The translations under genes and the position numbers were made by a program. Source: Burkholderia anthina (GTDB lineage: Bacteria > Pseudomonadota > Gammaproteobacteria > Burkholderiales > Burkholderiaceae). From it: DNA of 64,000 nucleotides. Below, piece after piece: positions 52,101 to 60,159 of this stretch. Below the pieces are notes generated by a model, which made no database searches, was not told where the DNA came from, and saw only the letters and a list, made by a program, of their open reading frames with translations. The stretch covers positions 62,001 to 126,000 of the forward strand of contig NZ_CABVLY010000005.1 of the NCBI RefSeq assembly GCF_902498995.1, written 5' to 3'. The first letter of the stretch is position 1. Every line of letters starts with the position of its first letter.

Positions 52101-52751
52101 TTACTCGTTTTCTTCGAAGTAGTGACCGAACTTGACCTGCTTGGTCCGGATATAACGCTCGTTTTCCTCGCGCACCGGCACCGCAAGCGCCACGCGCTCG
52201 CACACGGGAATGCCGTGCTTGGCAAGCGTGTCGAACTTCTTCGGATTGTTGCTCATCAGTCGCACCGACGTCACGCCGAGGATCCGCAAAATCGCGGCGG
52301 CGGAGTCGTATTCACGCGCGTCGTCGGGCAGGCCGAGATCGAGATTGGCCTCGACGGTGTCGCGCCCCTGCTCCTGCAGCGCATACGCCCGAATCTTGTT
52401 GCTCAGGCCGATGCCGCGCCCTTCGTGGCCGCGCAGATACAGCAGCACGCCACGGTCTTCCGCGGCGATGTAGCGCAGCGCAAGATCGAGCTGCTCGCCG
52501 CAATCGCAGCGGTAGGAGCCGAACACGTCGCCGGTCAGGCACTCGGAATGCAGCCGCGTCAGCACGGACTGCTCACCGGTCACGTCGCCCATCACGAGCG
52601 CGAGGTGTTCGGCATCGCTGCCCGATACGCGGAAAGCGTACGACGTGAACGTACCGTAGCGCGTGGGCAGCGACGCGGTGGCGACGAGCGTCACGCACTC
52701 GTCGGCCTGGCCATTGCCCGGCGTGGGCGATTGGGGACGCGAAGACATCAT
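52101..52751 (-). CDS. ribA: GTP cyclohydrolase II
   Basis: The 216-residue enzyme opens the imidazole ring of GTP in the first step of riboflavin synthesis. The zinc-binding cysteines are in [23 protein letters not shown]. The catalytic [20 protein letters not shown] and the NNPKKFDTL block are intact. It is a stand-alone RibA (no RibB domain) of normal length, without an FMN riboswitch visible upstream. Two adjacent ATG codons begin it; the ribosome site is weak. It is divergent from the CBS-domain gene across 176 bases. Confidence 0.96.
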   Translation of the reverse strand: MMSSRPQSPTPGNGQADECVTLVATASLPTRYGTFTSYAFRVSGSDAEHLALVMGDVTGEQSVLTRLHSECLTGDVFGSYRCDCGEQLDLALRYIAAEDRGVLLYLRGHEGRGIGLSNKIRAYALQEQGRDTVEANLDLGLPDDAREYDSAAAILRILGVTSVRLMSNNPKKFDTLAKHGIPVCERVALAVPVREENERYIRTKQVKFGHYFEENE

Positions 52752-52927
52752 GAATTCAATCGAACGATCAGGAATATAGGAGTTGTGTGGATAGTGCGTG
52801 ACCGGAGTTTACCGCTAATCTGGAAACGTCACGCGACTGCCGCCGCAGGCCCGGCTATACTGGCCCCATCGGGTGACGCGCATCACGCCCTGCCTTCCCT
52901 GCATCGTTCTGCACACGGAGAAAGCGA

Positions 52928-53389
52928 ATGAGCACGACTGTCGCGCAGATTCTCAAAGCCAAGCCTGATTCGGGCCGCACGATCTACACCGTCACGAAAG
53001 CCGATTTCGTCTACGACGCCATCAAGCTGATGGCGGAAAAGGGCATCGGCGCATTGCTGGTCATGGACGGCGACGACATCGCGGGCATCGTTACCGAACG
53101 AGACTACGCGCGCAAGATCGTGCTGCAGGATCGTTCGTCGAAGGCCACCCGCGTCGACGAAATCATGACGACCAAGGTGCGCTACGTCGAACCGGCGCAA
53201 TCGACCGACGAGTGCATGGCGCTGATGACCGAGCACCGGATGCGCCACCTGCCCGTCCTCGACGGCGGCAAGCTGATCGGCCTGATCTCGATCGGCGACC
53301 TCGTGAAGAGCGTGATTGCCGATCAGCAGTTCACGATCAGCCAGCTCGAACACTACATCCACGGCACGCCCACGGTCACGTCCGCCTGA
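52928..53389 (+). CDS. CBS-domain pair protein
   Basis: The 153-residue protein is two CBS domains (about 10-70 and 80-140; GIGALLVMDGDDIAGIVTERDYARKI and MRHLPVLDGGKLIGLISIGDLVKSVI). Such a pair forms a Bateman module that binds adenine nucleotides such as AMP, ATP or NAD. No catalytic domain is attached. The ATG follows GGAG nine bases upstream. Proteins of this size are common single-gene units in Burkholderia and are thought to act as energy sensors; the partner is unknown. Confidence 0.88.
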   Translation: MSTTVAQILKAKPDSGRTIYTVTKADFVYDAIKLMAEKGIGALLVMDGDDIAGIVTERDYARKIVLQDRSSKATRVDEIMTTKVRYVEPAQSTDECMALMTEHRMRHLPVLDGGKLIGLISIGDLVKSVIADQQFTISQLEHYIHGTPTVTSA

Positions 53390-53400
53390 CCCACCCCAGC

Positions 53401-53431
53401 AAAAAAGGCCCAAACGCGCGAGCGTCTGGGC
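53401..53431 (-). terminator. Rho-independent terminator of the DUF4148 gene
   Basis: Read on the minus strand, a 10-bp stem GCCCAGACGC / GCGTTTGGGC (one G-T pair) with a TCGC loop is followed by a C and six T residues. Confidence 0.85.
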
Positions 53432-53541
53432 GGAAAAGCCGCCGGAATGCGGCGACGGAGGTTCTGCTCTGCTGACGCGGACGCGCGCGGATGGCGCGCG
53501 TCCCGTCGGTCATATGCCGTGCTCGGGCAGACCCAGGGTGT

Positions 53542-53871
53542 TCAGTTGCCGAAGTAAACCGAATTCACGGGGTTCGGGGCTTCGCGCGTCATGCGGCGGC
53601 CAGACTGGCCGGCGGCGGTCGCCACCGCACCGTAGCCACTCGTATCGGCATGCGCGAGCATCGGCTGGTTCGGCTGGATGCGTTGTTCTGCGGCCTGGAC
53701 ATTCTGCGGATATTGCGCATCGCTCGCGAGCGGCTTGTAGCCGTTCTGTTCGAGTTGCACGAGATCGGCCCGGACCTGTGCGCGGGTCAAGCCCTGGTCG
53801 GACTGTGCGAACGATGCAATCGGGGCGGCAAGGACGGATGCAGCGATCGCTGCGTAGATGATCGACTTCAT
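53542..53871 (-). CDS. DUF4148 periplasmic protein
   Basis: The 109-residue product has a signal peptide (about 1-22, ending SFAQ) and the DUF4148 pattern LTRAQVRADLVQLEQNGYKP followed by YPQNVQAAEQRI. Such small exported proteins are abundant in Burkholderiaceae; their function is unknown, although some respond to stress or metals. It is monocistronic with its own terminator. Confidence 0.88.
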   Translation of the reverse strand: MKSIIYAAIAASVLAAPIASFAQSDQGLTRAQVRADLVQLEQNGYKPLASDAQYPQNVQAAEQRIQPNQPMLAHADTSGYGAVATAAGQSGRRMTREAPNPVNSVYFGN

Positions 53872-54386
53872 GGTGGACCTCCGAAATATGTTCTCTTTTG
53901 ACCTCGCTTCCGGCAGAACTGTCTGAAGCGATGGAAGAAGTGTAGTTCTCGCAATACCAAGGGGAAACCCTTGGTTTGGACATACAGCGTTGCATTTTTG
54001 ACAAATATTGACCGCTTCCCGTCCACAAGATCGCTATCACTTAAACCATTTCCACAACAATGGCTGACGAAAGGCCAACACCCGAATCACTGTCCCGGAA
54101 GGTTATGTTGTAGAATCGTAAGGTTTTATTCACCCTTCGATATTCGATCCGTCATGTACGCGCTCACGCCCCTTTCCGTTTCGCCGTCCGGTCCGGCCGG
54201 CGTGCGTGCGCGCGTCGGCCATCCGGCGCACCCCTACGCTCGACGCACGGCCCAGGCGCCGCTCGCCGCCGCCCGGCGCCTGATCTGACGGACTGGTCCT
54301 CCTCCCCGGAGCCACGTCAGACGGGCTCCGGGCGATCCTCATAGGCACGCCACGCCTGCCCCATGCCGATCATTTGGAGAACTTCC
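53872..54386. other. Divergent intergenic region with two hairpins
   Basis: This 515-base gap has a 7-bp perfect hairpin CCAAGGG-GAAA-CCCTTGG (53957-53974) about 86 bases before the DUF4148 gene. A 9-bp hairpin CCCGGAGCC / GGCTCCGGG (54305-54332) lies in the rnk leader. A TAGAAT near 54110 could be the rnk -10. No gene is supported. Confidence 0.45.
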
Positions 54387-54785
54387 ATGAAACAACGCCT
54401 TTACCAGCTGACCGAGCTCGACGTCGCCCGCCTCGAGAAGCACGCCGAAAACAATCCCCGATTCCAGACGATGCTCGACACGCTGCTCGAGCGCGCCGAC
54501 ATCGTCCAGCCCGACGCCGTGAAGGCCAACGTCGTCACGATGAACTCGCAGATCACGCTGCTCGACGAAGCGTCGCAGGAACAGGCCACGTGGACGATTG
54601 TTTATCCCGATGCCGCCAATCTCGAACTGGGGCGCCTGAACGTGTTCTCGCCGGTCGGCATGGCATTGCTGGGTACCCAACGCGGCCAGCTCGTCAAAGT
54701 CATGCAGCCGAGCGGCGCCGAGAAGCTGATGAAAGTCTCCGCCATCGTGTTCCAGCCGGAAGCCAACGGCGAATACACGCGCTGA
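54387..54785 (+). CDS. rnk: Nucleoside diphosphate kinase regulator Rnk (GreA/B-like)
   Basis: The 132-residue protein has a short N-terminal coiled coil (MKQRLYQLTELDVARLEKHAEN) and the GreA/GreB C-terminal FKBP-like domain (ANVVTMNSQITLLDEASQEQATWTIVYPDAANLELGRLNVFSPVGMALLG). Rnk binds RNA polymerase near the secondary channel. Length and domain order are normal. The ATG follows GGAG seven to eight bases upstream. It is monocistronic, with a clear terminator after it. Confidence 0.93.
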   Translation: MKQRLYQLTELDVARLEKHAENNPRFQTMLDTLLERADIVQPDAVKANVVTMNSQITLLDEASQEQATWTIVYPDAANLELGRLNVFSPVGMALLGTQRGQLVKVMQPSGAEKLMKVSAIVFQPEANGEYTR

Positions 54786-54824
54786 CGCGACCGCGCCGGC
54801 GCACCCTGTCACGGCGCAAAACGC

Positions 54825-54854
54825 AAAAAGCGAGGCACGAGGCCTCGCTTTTTT
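54825..54854 (+). terminator. Rho-independent terminator of rnk
   Basis: A stem GCGAGGC / GCCTCGC (54830-54848) with an ACGAG loop is flanked by A and T runs and so could work in both directions. Confidence 0.88.
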
Positions 54855-54917
54855 GCGTCCTGACGCCATGCCCCTCCGGCACCCCCATCGCTTCAGCCGT
54901 TTCGGCCGTCGATAGAC

Positions 54918-54947
54918 AAAAAAAAGGCGCCCGAAGGCGCCTTTTTT
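54918..54947 (-). terminator. Rho-independent terminator of the porin gene
   Basis: AAGGCGCC and GGCGCCTT pair around CGAA, flanked by long A and T runs, 34 bases after the porin stop. It is symmetrical and may act on both strands. Confidence 0.88.
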
Positions 54948-54980
54948 GATGCTGCGAAGCTGGTTACCCAGCCGTCACGC

Positions 54981-56093
54981 TTAGAAGCGGTGACGCAGAC
55001 CAACCGTTGCTGCGGTTTGGTTGATCGACGAGCTTGCTGCCGTCGTCGGGTCGCCGTTGTAGATCGACGCGCCGCCTGCGTTCTTCGATGCGCGTTGGTA
55101 CACAGCTTGTGCGTACACGTCCGTGCGCTTCGACAGCGAGTAGTCAGCTTGCAGACCGAACTGGTTCCAGTGCGCGCTGCTGCCGTCAACCTTCGCGCTC
55201 GTGTACGTGTAAGCAGCACCCAGGCCGAGAGCCGGCGTCAGGTTGTACTTTGCGTTGACTTCGTAGTTGTCAGCGTGGAACGTGCCGCCGCCGTTAGCTT
55301 GGTTGTCGACACGCGATTGCGTCCATGCTGCGCCAACTTGCGCCGGGCCGAATGCGTATGCAGCTGCCGCGCCGTACGTGCGCAGGCGGCCTTGGCCGTT
55401 GAACAGTGCGTTATCCGACACGACTGCGCCCGACGACGTTGCGTTCGGGTTGTTCGCTTGCGAGTAAGCTGCACCCAGCTTCAGGCCTTGGAACTGGTAC
55501 GACACGCCGCCGCTGTATGCACGGTTGTTGCCGAAGTTCGTGTCGTTCGAGAACGAGTACGTGCCGCCGAATTGCAGGCCAGCGTAGTTAGCGCTCGTGA
55601 ACTTGATCGAGTTGTTGTTCGAGTAGCCGCCGTTCGTGCTCAGGTTGTCGTTGTTGCCGACGTGAGCGAAGTACGTACCACCCCACGAACCCGTTGCGGT
55701 CAGCGGAGCCAGGTAGTCTTGAACGGAGTCATACTGCTTGCCCAGCGTAACCGTGCCGTACTGGCTCGACAGACCGACGAATGCCTGACGGTTGAAAATG
55801 GTGTTGTTGCCACCGTTCGCGAACTTGCCGTTACCGATGCCGAAGCCGCTTTCCAACGTGAAGATTGCCTTCAGGCCGCCACCGAGGTCTTCCGAACCAC
55901 GCAGGCCGAAGCGGCTCTGGTCAATGCCCGAACCCATCGACCACAGCGACTTGCCTTGGCCGGCTGCGTTCTGGACGTTGCTTTGGTAGGTGATGCCTGC
56001 GTCCAGCACGCCGTACAGCGTGACGCTGCTTTGCGCGTGAGCGACGGTAGCGAACGATGCTGCAGCTGCTGCAACGATCAGAGTCTTGTTCAT
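54981..56093 (-). CDS. General Gram-negative porin (OpcP/Omp38-type)
   Basis: The 370-residue outer-membrane trimeric porin lets small hydrophilic solutes pass. It has a signal peptide (about 1-20, ending VAHA-QSSVTLYGVLDAGI), the Porin_4 start SSVTLYGVLDAGITY, FGLRGSEDLGGGLKAIFTLESGF with constriction-loop residues, and a C-terminal GLRHRF with the terminal Phe needed for BamA recognition. It has fewer rare codons and is less GC-biased than its neighbours, as expected of a highly expressed gene. GGGAG precedes the ATG. Confidence 0.95.
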   Translation of the reverse strand: MNKTLIVAAAAASFATVAHAQSSVTLYGVLDAGITYQSNVQNAAGQGKSLWSMGSGIDQSRFGLRGSEDLGGGLKAIFTLESGFGIGNGKFANGGNNTIFNRQAFVGLSSQYGTVTLGKQYDSVQDYLAPLTATGSWGGTYFAHVGNNDNLSTNGGYSNNNSIKFTSANYAGLQFGGTYSFSNDTNFGNNRAYSGGVSYQFQGLKLGAAYSQANNPNATSSGAVVSDNALFNGQGRLRTYGAAAAYAFGPAQVGAAWTQSRVDNQANGGGTFHADNYEVNAKYNLTPALGLGAAYTYTSAKVDGSSAHWNQFGLQADYSLSKRTDVYAQAVYQRASKNAGGASIYNGDPTTAASSSINQTAATVGLRHRF

Positions 56094-56688
56094 TCGTGGA
56101 GCTCCCTTCTAAAAAGAGGCAGGTCTCGCGACCTTGTTCATAAACGGTCTGCAACCGCCCGGAAACGCCATCGGTACTGCTGGCTGCGCCCGGATAGTTG
56201 CCCGTTTGGGAACCGTGAGTTTAGGGGTGTACCCTAGGGGAGCGATCCGCAAATAAAGAAATAAGCTTTTCCAGAACTAGAAATAATAGAAATGGGGCCG
56301 CGTTATAAGTATTTGTTTTAACTTATTTTTTTGGATTCTTGACGCGTGCTTTTTGGAGGCTTTCATCCCACCATTCTTTCATGTCACCCGCTTGACGGTT
56401 GCATAGAAACAACAAGCGGGATGGGGCGTCACAACAAAATCGGCAATTTTTACCCGATTTCATCGCGAATACCGGGTTTGACCGACTAAAAATGCAACGC
56501 CTGCTTGGTAAACAACAGTAAACGAAGGGTGACACCGCTGCTGCAGCCGCCATTCGCCTGCGCAAGCGCCTGCAACGGGCGACGGCCGCCGTCGTGACAT
56601 GCAGTAACAGCCTTAACGCCCGCCGTAACGCGGCCGCGAGACTGGCAGATTAATGTAAGGCAACCCCTATTACAGAAGAGGTTCCGCC
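56094..56688. other. AT-rich divergent intergenic region upstream of the porin
   Basis: This 595-base region is markedly AT-rich between about 56240 and 56530, unlike the rest of the window. It should hold the porin promoter and long leader. Short open frames in it lack ribosome sites and I do not support any of them. Confidence 0.5.
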
Positions 56689-57066
56689 ATGAATCGACGC
56701 TCATTGTTGCGCGCCATCGGACTGACCGCCGCCCTCGCCGCCACCGGCGGCTGGTTGCGTACCGCCTCGGCTCAGCCCGCGCCGCCGCCGGGATACCGGC
56801 CGCCGGGTCCGAACCACGGGCCCGGCAGGCCGCCTTATCCGGCTCGCCCGGGCTTTGCGCCGCCCGCGCCGCGACACGACCGCCGCCCGCCGCCACCGAG
56901 GTCGCACGGCTACGTGTGGACCGACGGCTACTGGCGCTGGCAGCGCGGCCGCTATATATGGGTGCCAGGCCGGTGGGTCGCCCGTCGCCCGGGGCATCGA
57001 TGGGTCCCCGGCTACTGGCGGCGCCAGGGTCAGGTATGGATCTACGTCGACGGCGCCTGGCGATAG
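56689..57066 (+). CDS. YXWGXW-repeat (BcpO-related) exported protein
   Basis: The 125-residue product has a twin-arginine-like N-terminus (MNRRSLLRAIGLTAALAATGG) and a cleavable signal. A proline-rich spacer (about 30-72) and aromatic repeats of the YxWxxGxW type follow (YVWTDGYWRWQRGRYIWVPGRWV, HRWVPGYWRRQGQVWIYVDGAW). Such repeat proteins are exported and common in Burkholderia. Their function is not established. The ATG follows AGAGG. Confidence 0.85.
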   Translation: MNRRSLLRAIGLTAALAATGGWLRTASAQPAPPPGYRPPGPNHGPGRPPYPARPGFAPPAPRHDRRPPPPRSHGYVWTDGYWRWQRGRYIWVPGRWVARRPGHRWVPGYWRRQGQVWIYVDGAWR

Positions 57067-57621
57067 ACAGCAGACGCGTCGGCGATGGCCCTGCGCTACG
57101 CAGCCGGACGGCGGGCCGTTCCGCGCCGTCCGGCTGCCGGACGATCCTGCCCGGCGGCAAATACCGGCATCGGCCGATATCCCCCGAGCACGAACGCCCA
57201 TCCGAACCGGAACGGCGATCGGTCATACGTCCCGCGGCACAACGCATGTATTGGGCTTTCGCGACATCCCGGCCACGTCGATCCGCAACGATCGACGCTC
57301 ACGGGCCTCCCCCTCCGCGCATCGCACCGCGACACGAAATCGCCGCCTCAGCGCGCGCCGCAATCAATGCATCGCGGGCAGCCCGCTCACCACGTGAACG
57401 ATCCGGCGGAGGCCATTCCGGTCCCGCCACGATCGCGGCGAACCAACACCTTGGCCGCCGCTCGGTTCGCCGGCGCGTACGCGCGCCTTCGCAATAGCAC
57501 ACGCGCGGCCTATCCGTTTCACCGGAAAAATTCGGATGACGAAATCATCCGATACCAAAGCAAGCGCATACGCGCCGGTTCGCCACGCATCGGGATGGCG
57601 CCCCGGCGTGCCGCGCTCCGC
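57067..57621. other. Intergenic region with a 14-bp hairpin
   Basis: This 555-base gap has a perfect 14-bp inverted repeat GCAGCCGGACGGCG / CGCCGTCCGGCTGC (57100-57137) with a 10-base loop and no T-run, 33 bases after the YXWGXW gene. It is probably that gene's terminator or an RNA-stabilising hairpin. Nothing else is supported. Confidence 0.5.
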
Positions 57622-58020
57622 TCAATGCCCACTACCCTCCAGCTCCCGCGCACGACGACGCGCAGCGCAAATCGCACGGTGATGTTCATCGGCCCAGCGG
57701 ATCATCGCGTGCATCGGCGTCAGGAACGACCGACCGAGCTCGGTCAGCGCATATTCGACGCGCGGCGGCACTTCGGCGTACAGCGTGCGGCTGACGAAGC
57801 CGTCCTGCTCGAGCCGCTTGAGCGTGCGTGACAGCATCTGCTTCGACACGTCGCCGATCGCGCGGCCGAGTTCGTTGAAGCGCAACGTGCCGCCGGACAG
57901 CGCTTCGAGCACGAGCAGGCTCCACTGATCGCCGATACGGTCGAGCACATCGCGAATCGGACACGGCTGATCGAGTTCGACGGAGTCGTCGGCGGACGGA
58001 GACGGGAACGGGGACGGCAT
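57622..58020 (-). CDS. HxlR-family transcriptional regulator
   Basis: The 132-residue winged-helix regulator carries the HxlR signature CPIRDVLDRIGDQWSLLVLEALSGGTLRFNELGRAIGDVSKQMLSRTLKRLEQDGFVSRTLYAEVPPRVEYALTELG in shortened form, with the conserved cysteine near residue 20 (QPCPIRDVL). HxlR proteins dimerise and often sense electrophiles or oxidants through that cysteine. A 15-bp perfect inverted repeat 30 bases upstream of its start is the likely operator. It is divergent from a secreted SnoaL-like protein, the probable target. Confidence 0.92.
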   Translation of the reverse strand: MPSPFPSPSADDSVELDQPCPIRDVLDRIGDQWSLLVLEALSGGTLRFNELGRAIGDVSKQMLSRTLKRLEQDGFVSRTLYAEVPPRVEYALTELGRSFLTPMHAMIRWADEHHRAICAARRRARELEGSGH

Positions 58021-58050
58021 GGCGGGATTCTCTTTCACGGGCAATACGAG

Positions 58051-58085
58051 GTCACTGCGGTGTGACCTGTTCACACCGCAGTGAC
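58051..58085. promoter_or_regulatory. Operator-like 15-bp perfect inverted repeat
   Basis: GTCACTGCGGTGTGA (58051-58065), a CCTGT spacer and TCACACCGCAGTGAC (58071-58085) form a perfect dyad in the divergent promoter region of the HxlR and SnoaL-like genes. It is the best candidate for the HxlR binding site and would allow both genes to be controlled together. Confidence 0.75.
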
Positions 58086-58295
58086 TTCTTGTGACGGGTT
58101 CGCGGCAACTGTACCATTCGAGCGACCCGACGGGCCGCACGGTTTCGCCAGTTCTCCGAAGCATGCGGCTGCACGCCGGCGCCGCGCGCCAGCGGCACCC
58201 AGCGGTACCCATCCGCACGCCGATCCTCGCGATCGGCGGCACCCGCAGTCGCGCACCGCGCGCCATCCACGAATCGCCAGACAAGGAACCCCGAC

Positions 58296-58772
58296 ATGTC
58301 ATCGCTCCGCTTCCCCGTTCGCACCATCGCCGCGTTCGTGCTGCTCGCCGCGTCGACGGCCGCGCTGGCCGCCGGCCCCGCCACGCGCGACGTGGCCGCC
58401 GAGGAAGCCAACCGCCAGCTCGTGCTGACGTTCTACGACCGCTTCTTCAACAAGCACGAAGCAGTCGCGGCCGCGGCTGTCGTCGCGGACGACTACAAGC
58501 AGCACAACCCGCACGTGCCCGACGGCAAGAAGCCGTTCGTGTCGTACTTCGTCGGCGCATTTCAGAAGAACCCGGCATCGCGCGCACGCATCGTCCGCAG
58601 TGCGGCCGACGGCGATCTCGTCTATCTGCACGTGCATGCGACCGAACATCCGGGCGATCGCGGCGAGGCGGTCGTCGACATCTTCCGCATGAAGGACGGC
58701 CGGATCGTCGAACACTGGGACGTGATCCAGCCGGTACCGGAAAAGTCCGCGAACGCGAACACGATGTTCTGA
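58296..58772 (+). CDS. Secreted SnoaL-like (NTF2-fold) protein
   Basis: The 158-residue product has a signal peptide (about 1-25, ending AALAAG). It has a SnoaL-like domain with LVLTFYDRFFNKHEA, YKQHNPHVPDGKKPF, AFQKNP, VHATEHPGDRGEAVVDIFRMKDGRIVEHWDVIQPVPE. This family includes cyclases, isomerases and unknown periplasmic enzymes; the H-N-P and E-H-W motifs are conserved. The ATG follows AAGGA. It is divergent from the HxlR regulator and probably controlled by it. Confidence 0.85.
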   Translation: MSSLRFPVRTIAAFVLLAASTAALAAGPATRDVAAEEANRQLVLTFYDRFFNKHEAVAAAAVVADDYKQHNPHVPDGKKPFVSYFVGAFQKNPASRARIVRSAADGDLVYLHVHATEHPGDRGEAVVDIFRMKDGRIVEHWDVIQPVPEKSANANTMF

Positions 58773-58975
58773 CCGGCCGCGGCCGCGCATCGGCGCGCGG
58801 CCGGCACCTCGCGAAACGGCATGATCGCCGGGCGCCGGCGAAGTCACCTACAATCGTGCATCGCCGCCGCGCCGCCCCGGCTCGCATCACCGGATCGGGG
58901 CCGTCATCCGTCCGCGCGCCACTGTGCGCGCAGCACGGCCGGCGCGGGCGGCCGTTCGCGAAGATGGTGTCAACG

Positions 58976-59791
58976 ATGAGCCCCGCCCACATTTCCCTGA
59001 ATAGCGCTGGCGACCTGGTCGCCAGCCTCGGCAGCCCGCAGTTCCCCGCCCGGCTCTGGGCATGGCTGCGCGAAACAGTCGATCCGCAGTCCCACTACAG
59101 CGTCGCGACCCGTTACCGGCGCGGCGCGGGATCACAGGCGGTCGACGGCGTCGACGTGCTGTTCTTCGCGGGCGGCGACGATCCCGGCGGCACGCGCCAT
59201 GCGCTCGATCTGTATACACAGGGCGACTGGCGCAACGACACGTTGCTCCCGCACATCGAACGCGTCACCGATTCGCAGCTCGTGTTCTCGTGCAACGAGG
59301 AAATCGACACGGCAACCGAGTACGGGCGCCAGTTCGCGCTGGGCGATCTCGGCGAGGACTGCACGCTGCTCGGCAGCGAGCGCGACTATGTCTATGCGTT
59401 CTCGCTGTTCCGGCGGCGCGGCCAGCCGTCCTATACGCTGGCCGAACTGAGCCTGCTGCGGCAGCTCGGCGATTTCGTGCTGCCGCTGCTGATCCAGCAC
59501 GCGCGCCTGGCGCGCCTCACGCCACGCCAGGACGACGGCGCGCTGCTGCAGCGGTTCGAGCAGCGGCTGACGGCCAGCGGCGCGGCGCTGTCGCAGCGCG
59601 AGCGGCTCGTGTGCCGCGCCGTGCTGCAAGGCCGGCCCGTTCCGCAGATCGCCGACACGCTCGCGCTCAAGCCGAGCAGCGTGCGCACCTACCTCGGCCG
59701 TGCGCTCACGAAGCTCGGCATCGCGAACCGGGCCGGGCTCTTCGCGTGGTGTGTAACGGACGAAGACGCGCCGGCCGCCGGCGAGCGTTAG
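58976..59791 (+). CDS. LuxR-type transcriptional regulator (no AHL domain)
   Basis: The 271-residue protein has a GerE/LuxR HTH at its C-terminus (about 205-260, LSQRERLVCRAVLQGRPVPQIADTLALKPSSVRTYLGRALTKLGIANR). The N-terminal domain is not an autoinducer-binding domain; it resembles unannotated sensor modules of orphan LuxR proteins in Burkholderia. Start choice is between ATG 58976 and the ATG 58964 twelve bases earlier. It lies upstream of the amidohydrolase gene on the same strand, which may be its target. Confidence 0.82.
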   Translation: MSPAHISLNSAGDLVASLGSPQFPARLWAWLRETVDPQSHYSVATRYRRGAGSQAVDGVDVLFFAGGDDPGGTRHALDLYTQGDWRNDTLLPHIERVTDSQLVFSCNEEIDTATEYGRQFALGDLGEDCTLLGSERDYVYAFSLFRRRGQPSYTLAELSLLRQLGDFVLPLLIQHARLARLTPRQDDGALLQRFEQRLTASGAALSQRERLVCRAVLQGRPVPQIADTLALKPSSVRTYLGRALTKLGIANRAGLFAWCVTDEDAPAAGER

Positions 59792-60159
59792 AGCATCGTT
59801 CCCGTCCGCACCTTCCTGCCTTGTCGCCTTTGTCGCGCTTGTCCTTAAAACGATGACAGACAGCCGGCCGGCCCGCTCCTAGTATCTGACTCACCCGACG
59901 ACAGCGGCGCGTCGGATGCAACGGAGACACGCCATGCCAAACCACGGACGCCCGCCCGCGCGGCCAAGCATGCGTCCCGCGGCGACGGGGTGACGCATAT
60001 CGGTCGGCAAAACCGGCATCGCGCACCGCGCCGCACGCGGGCATAACGCCCTTCATTTCATTCCACTCCAACCCGACCGGGTCCACGCGACCGGACGCGC
60101 CCGACGGCTCGTCCGCTGGCCGCGTGCGCCCGTCAGATTCCCCGATCCGGAGGAGACAC
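59792..60159. other. Intergenic region upstream of the amidohydrolase gene
   Basis: This 368-base gap contains a 19-codon open frame (59934-59993, GGAG upstream) that could be a leader peptide. It has no other gene-like feature. Confidence 0.4.

Noticed and set aside
56323..56565. Possible 80-codon leftward gene in the AT-rich porin upstream region
   Set aside because: There is no ribosome site, and the composition and position fit a porin leader and promoter region better.
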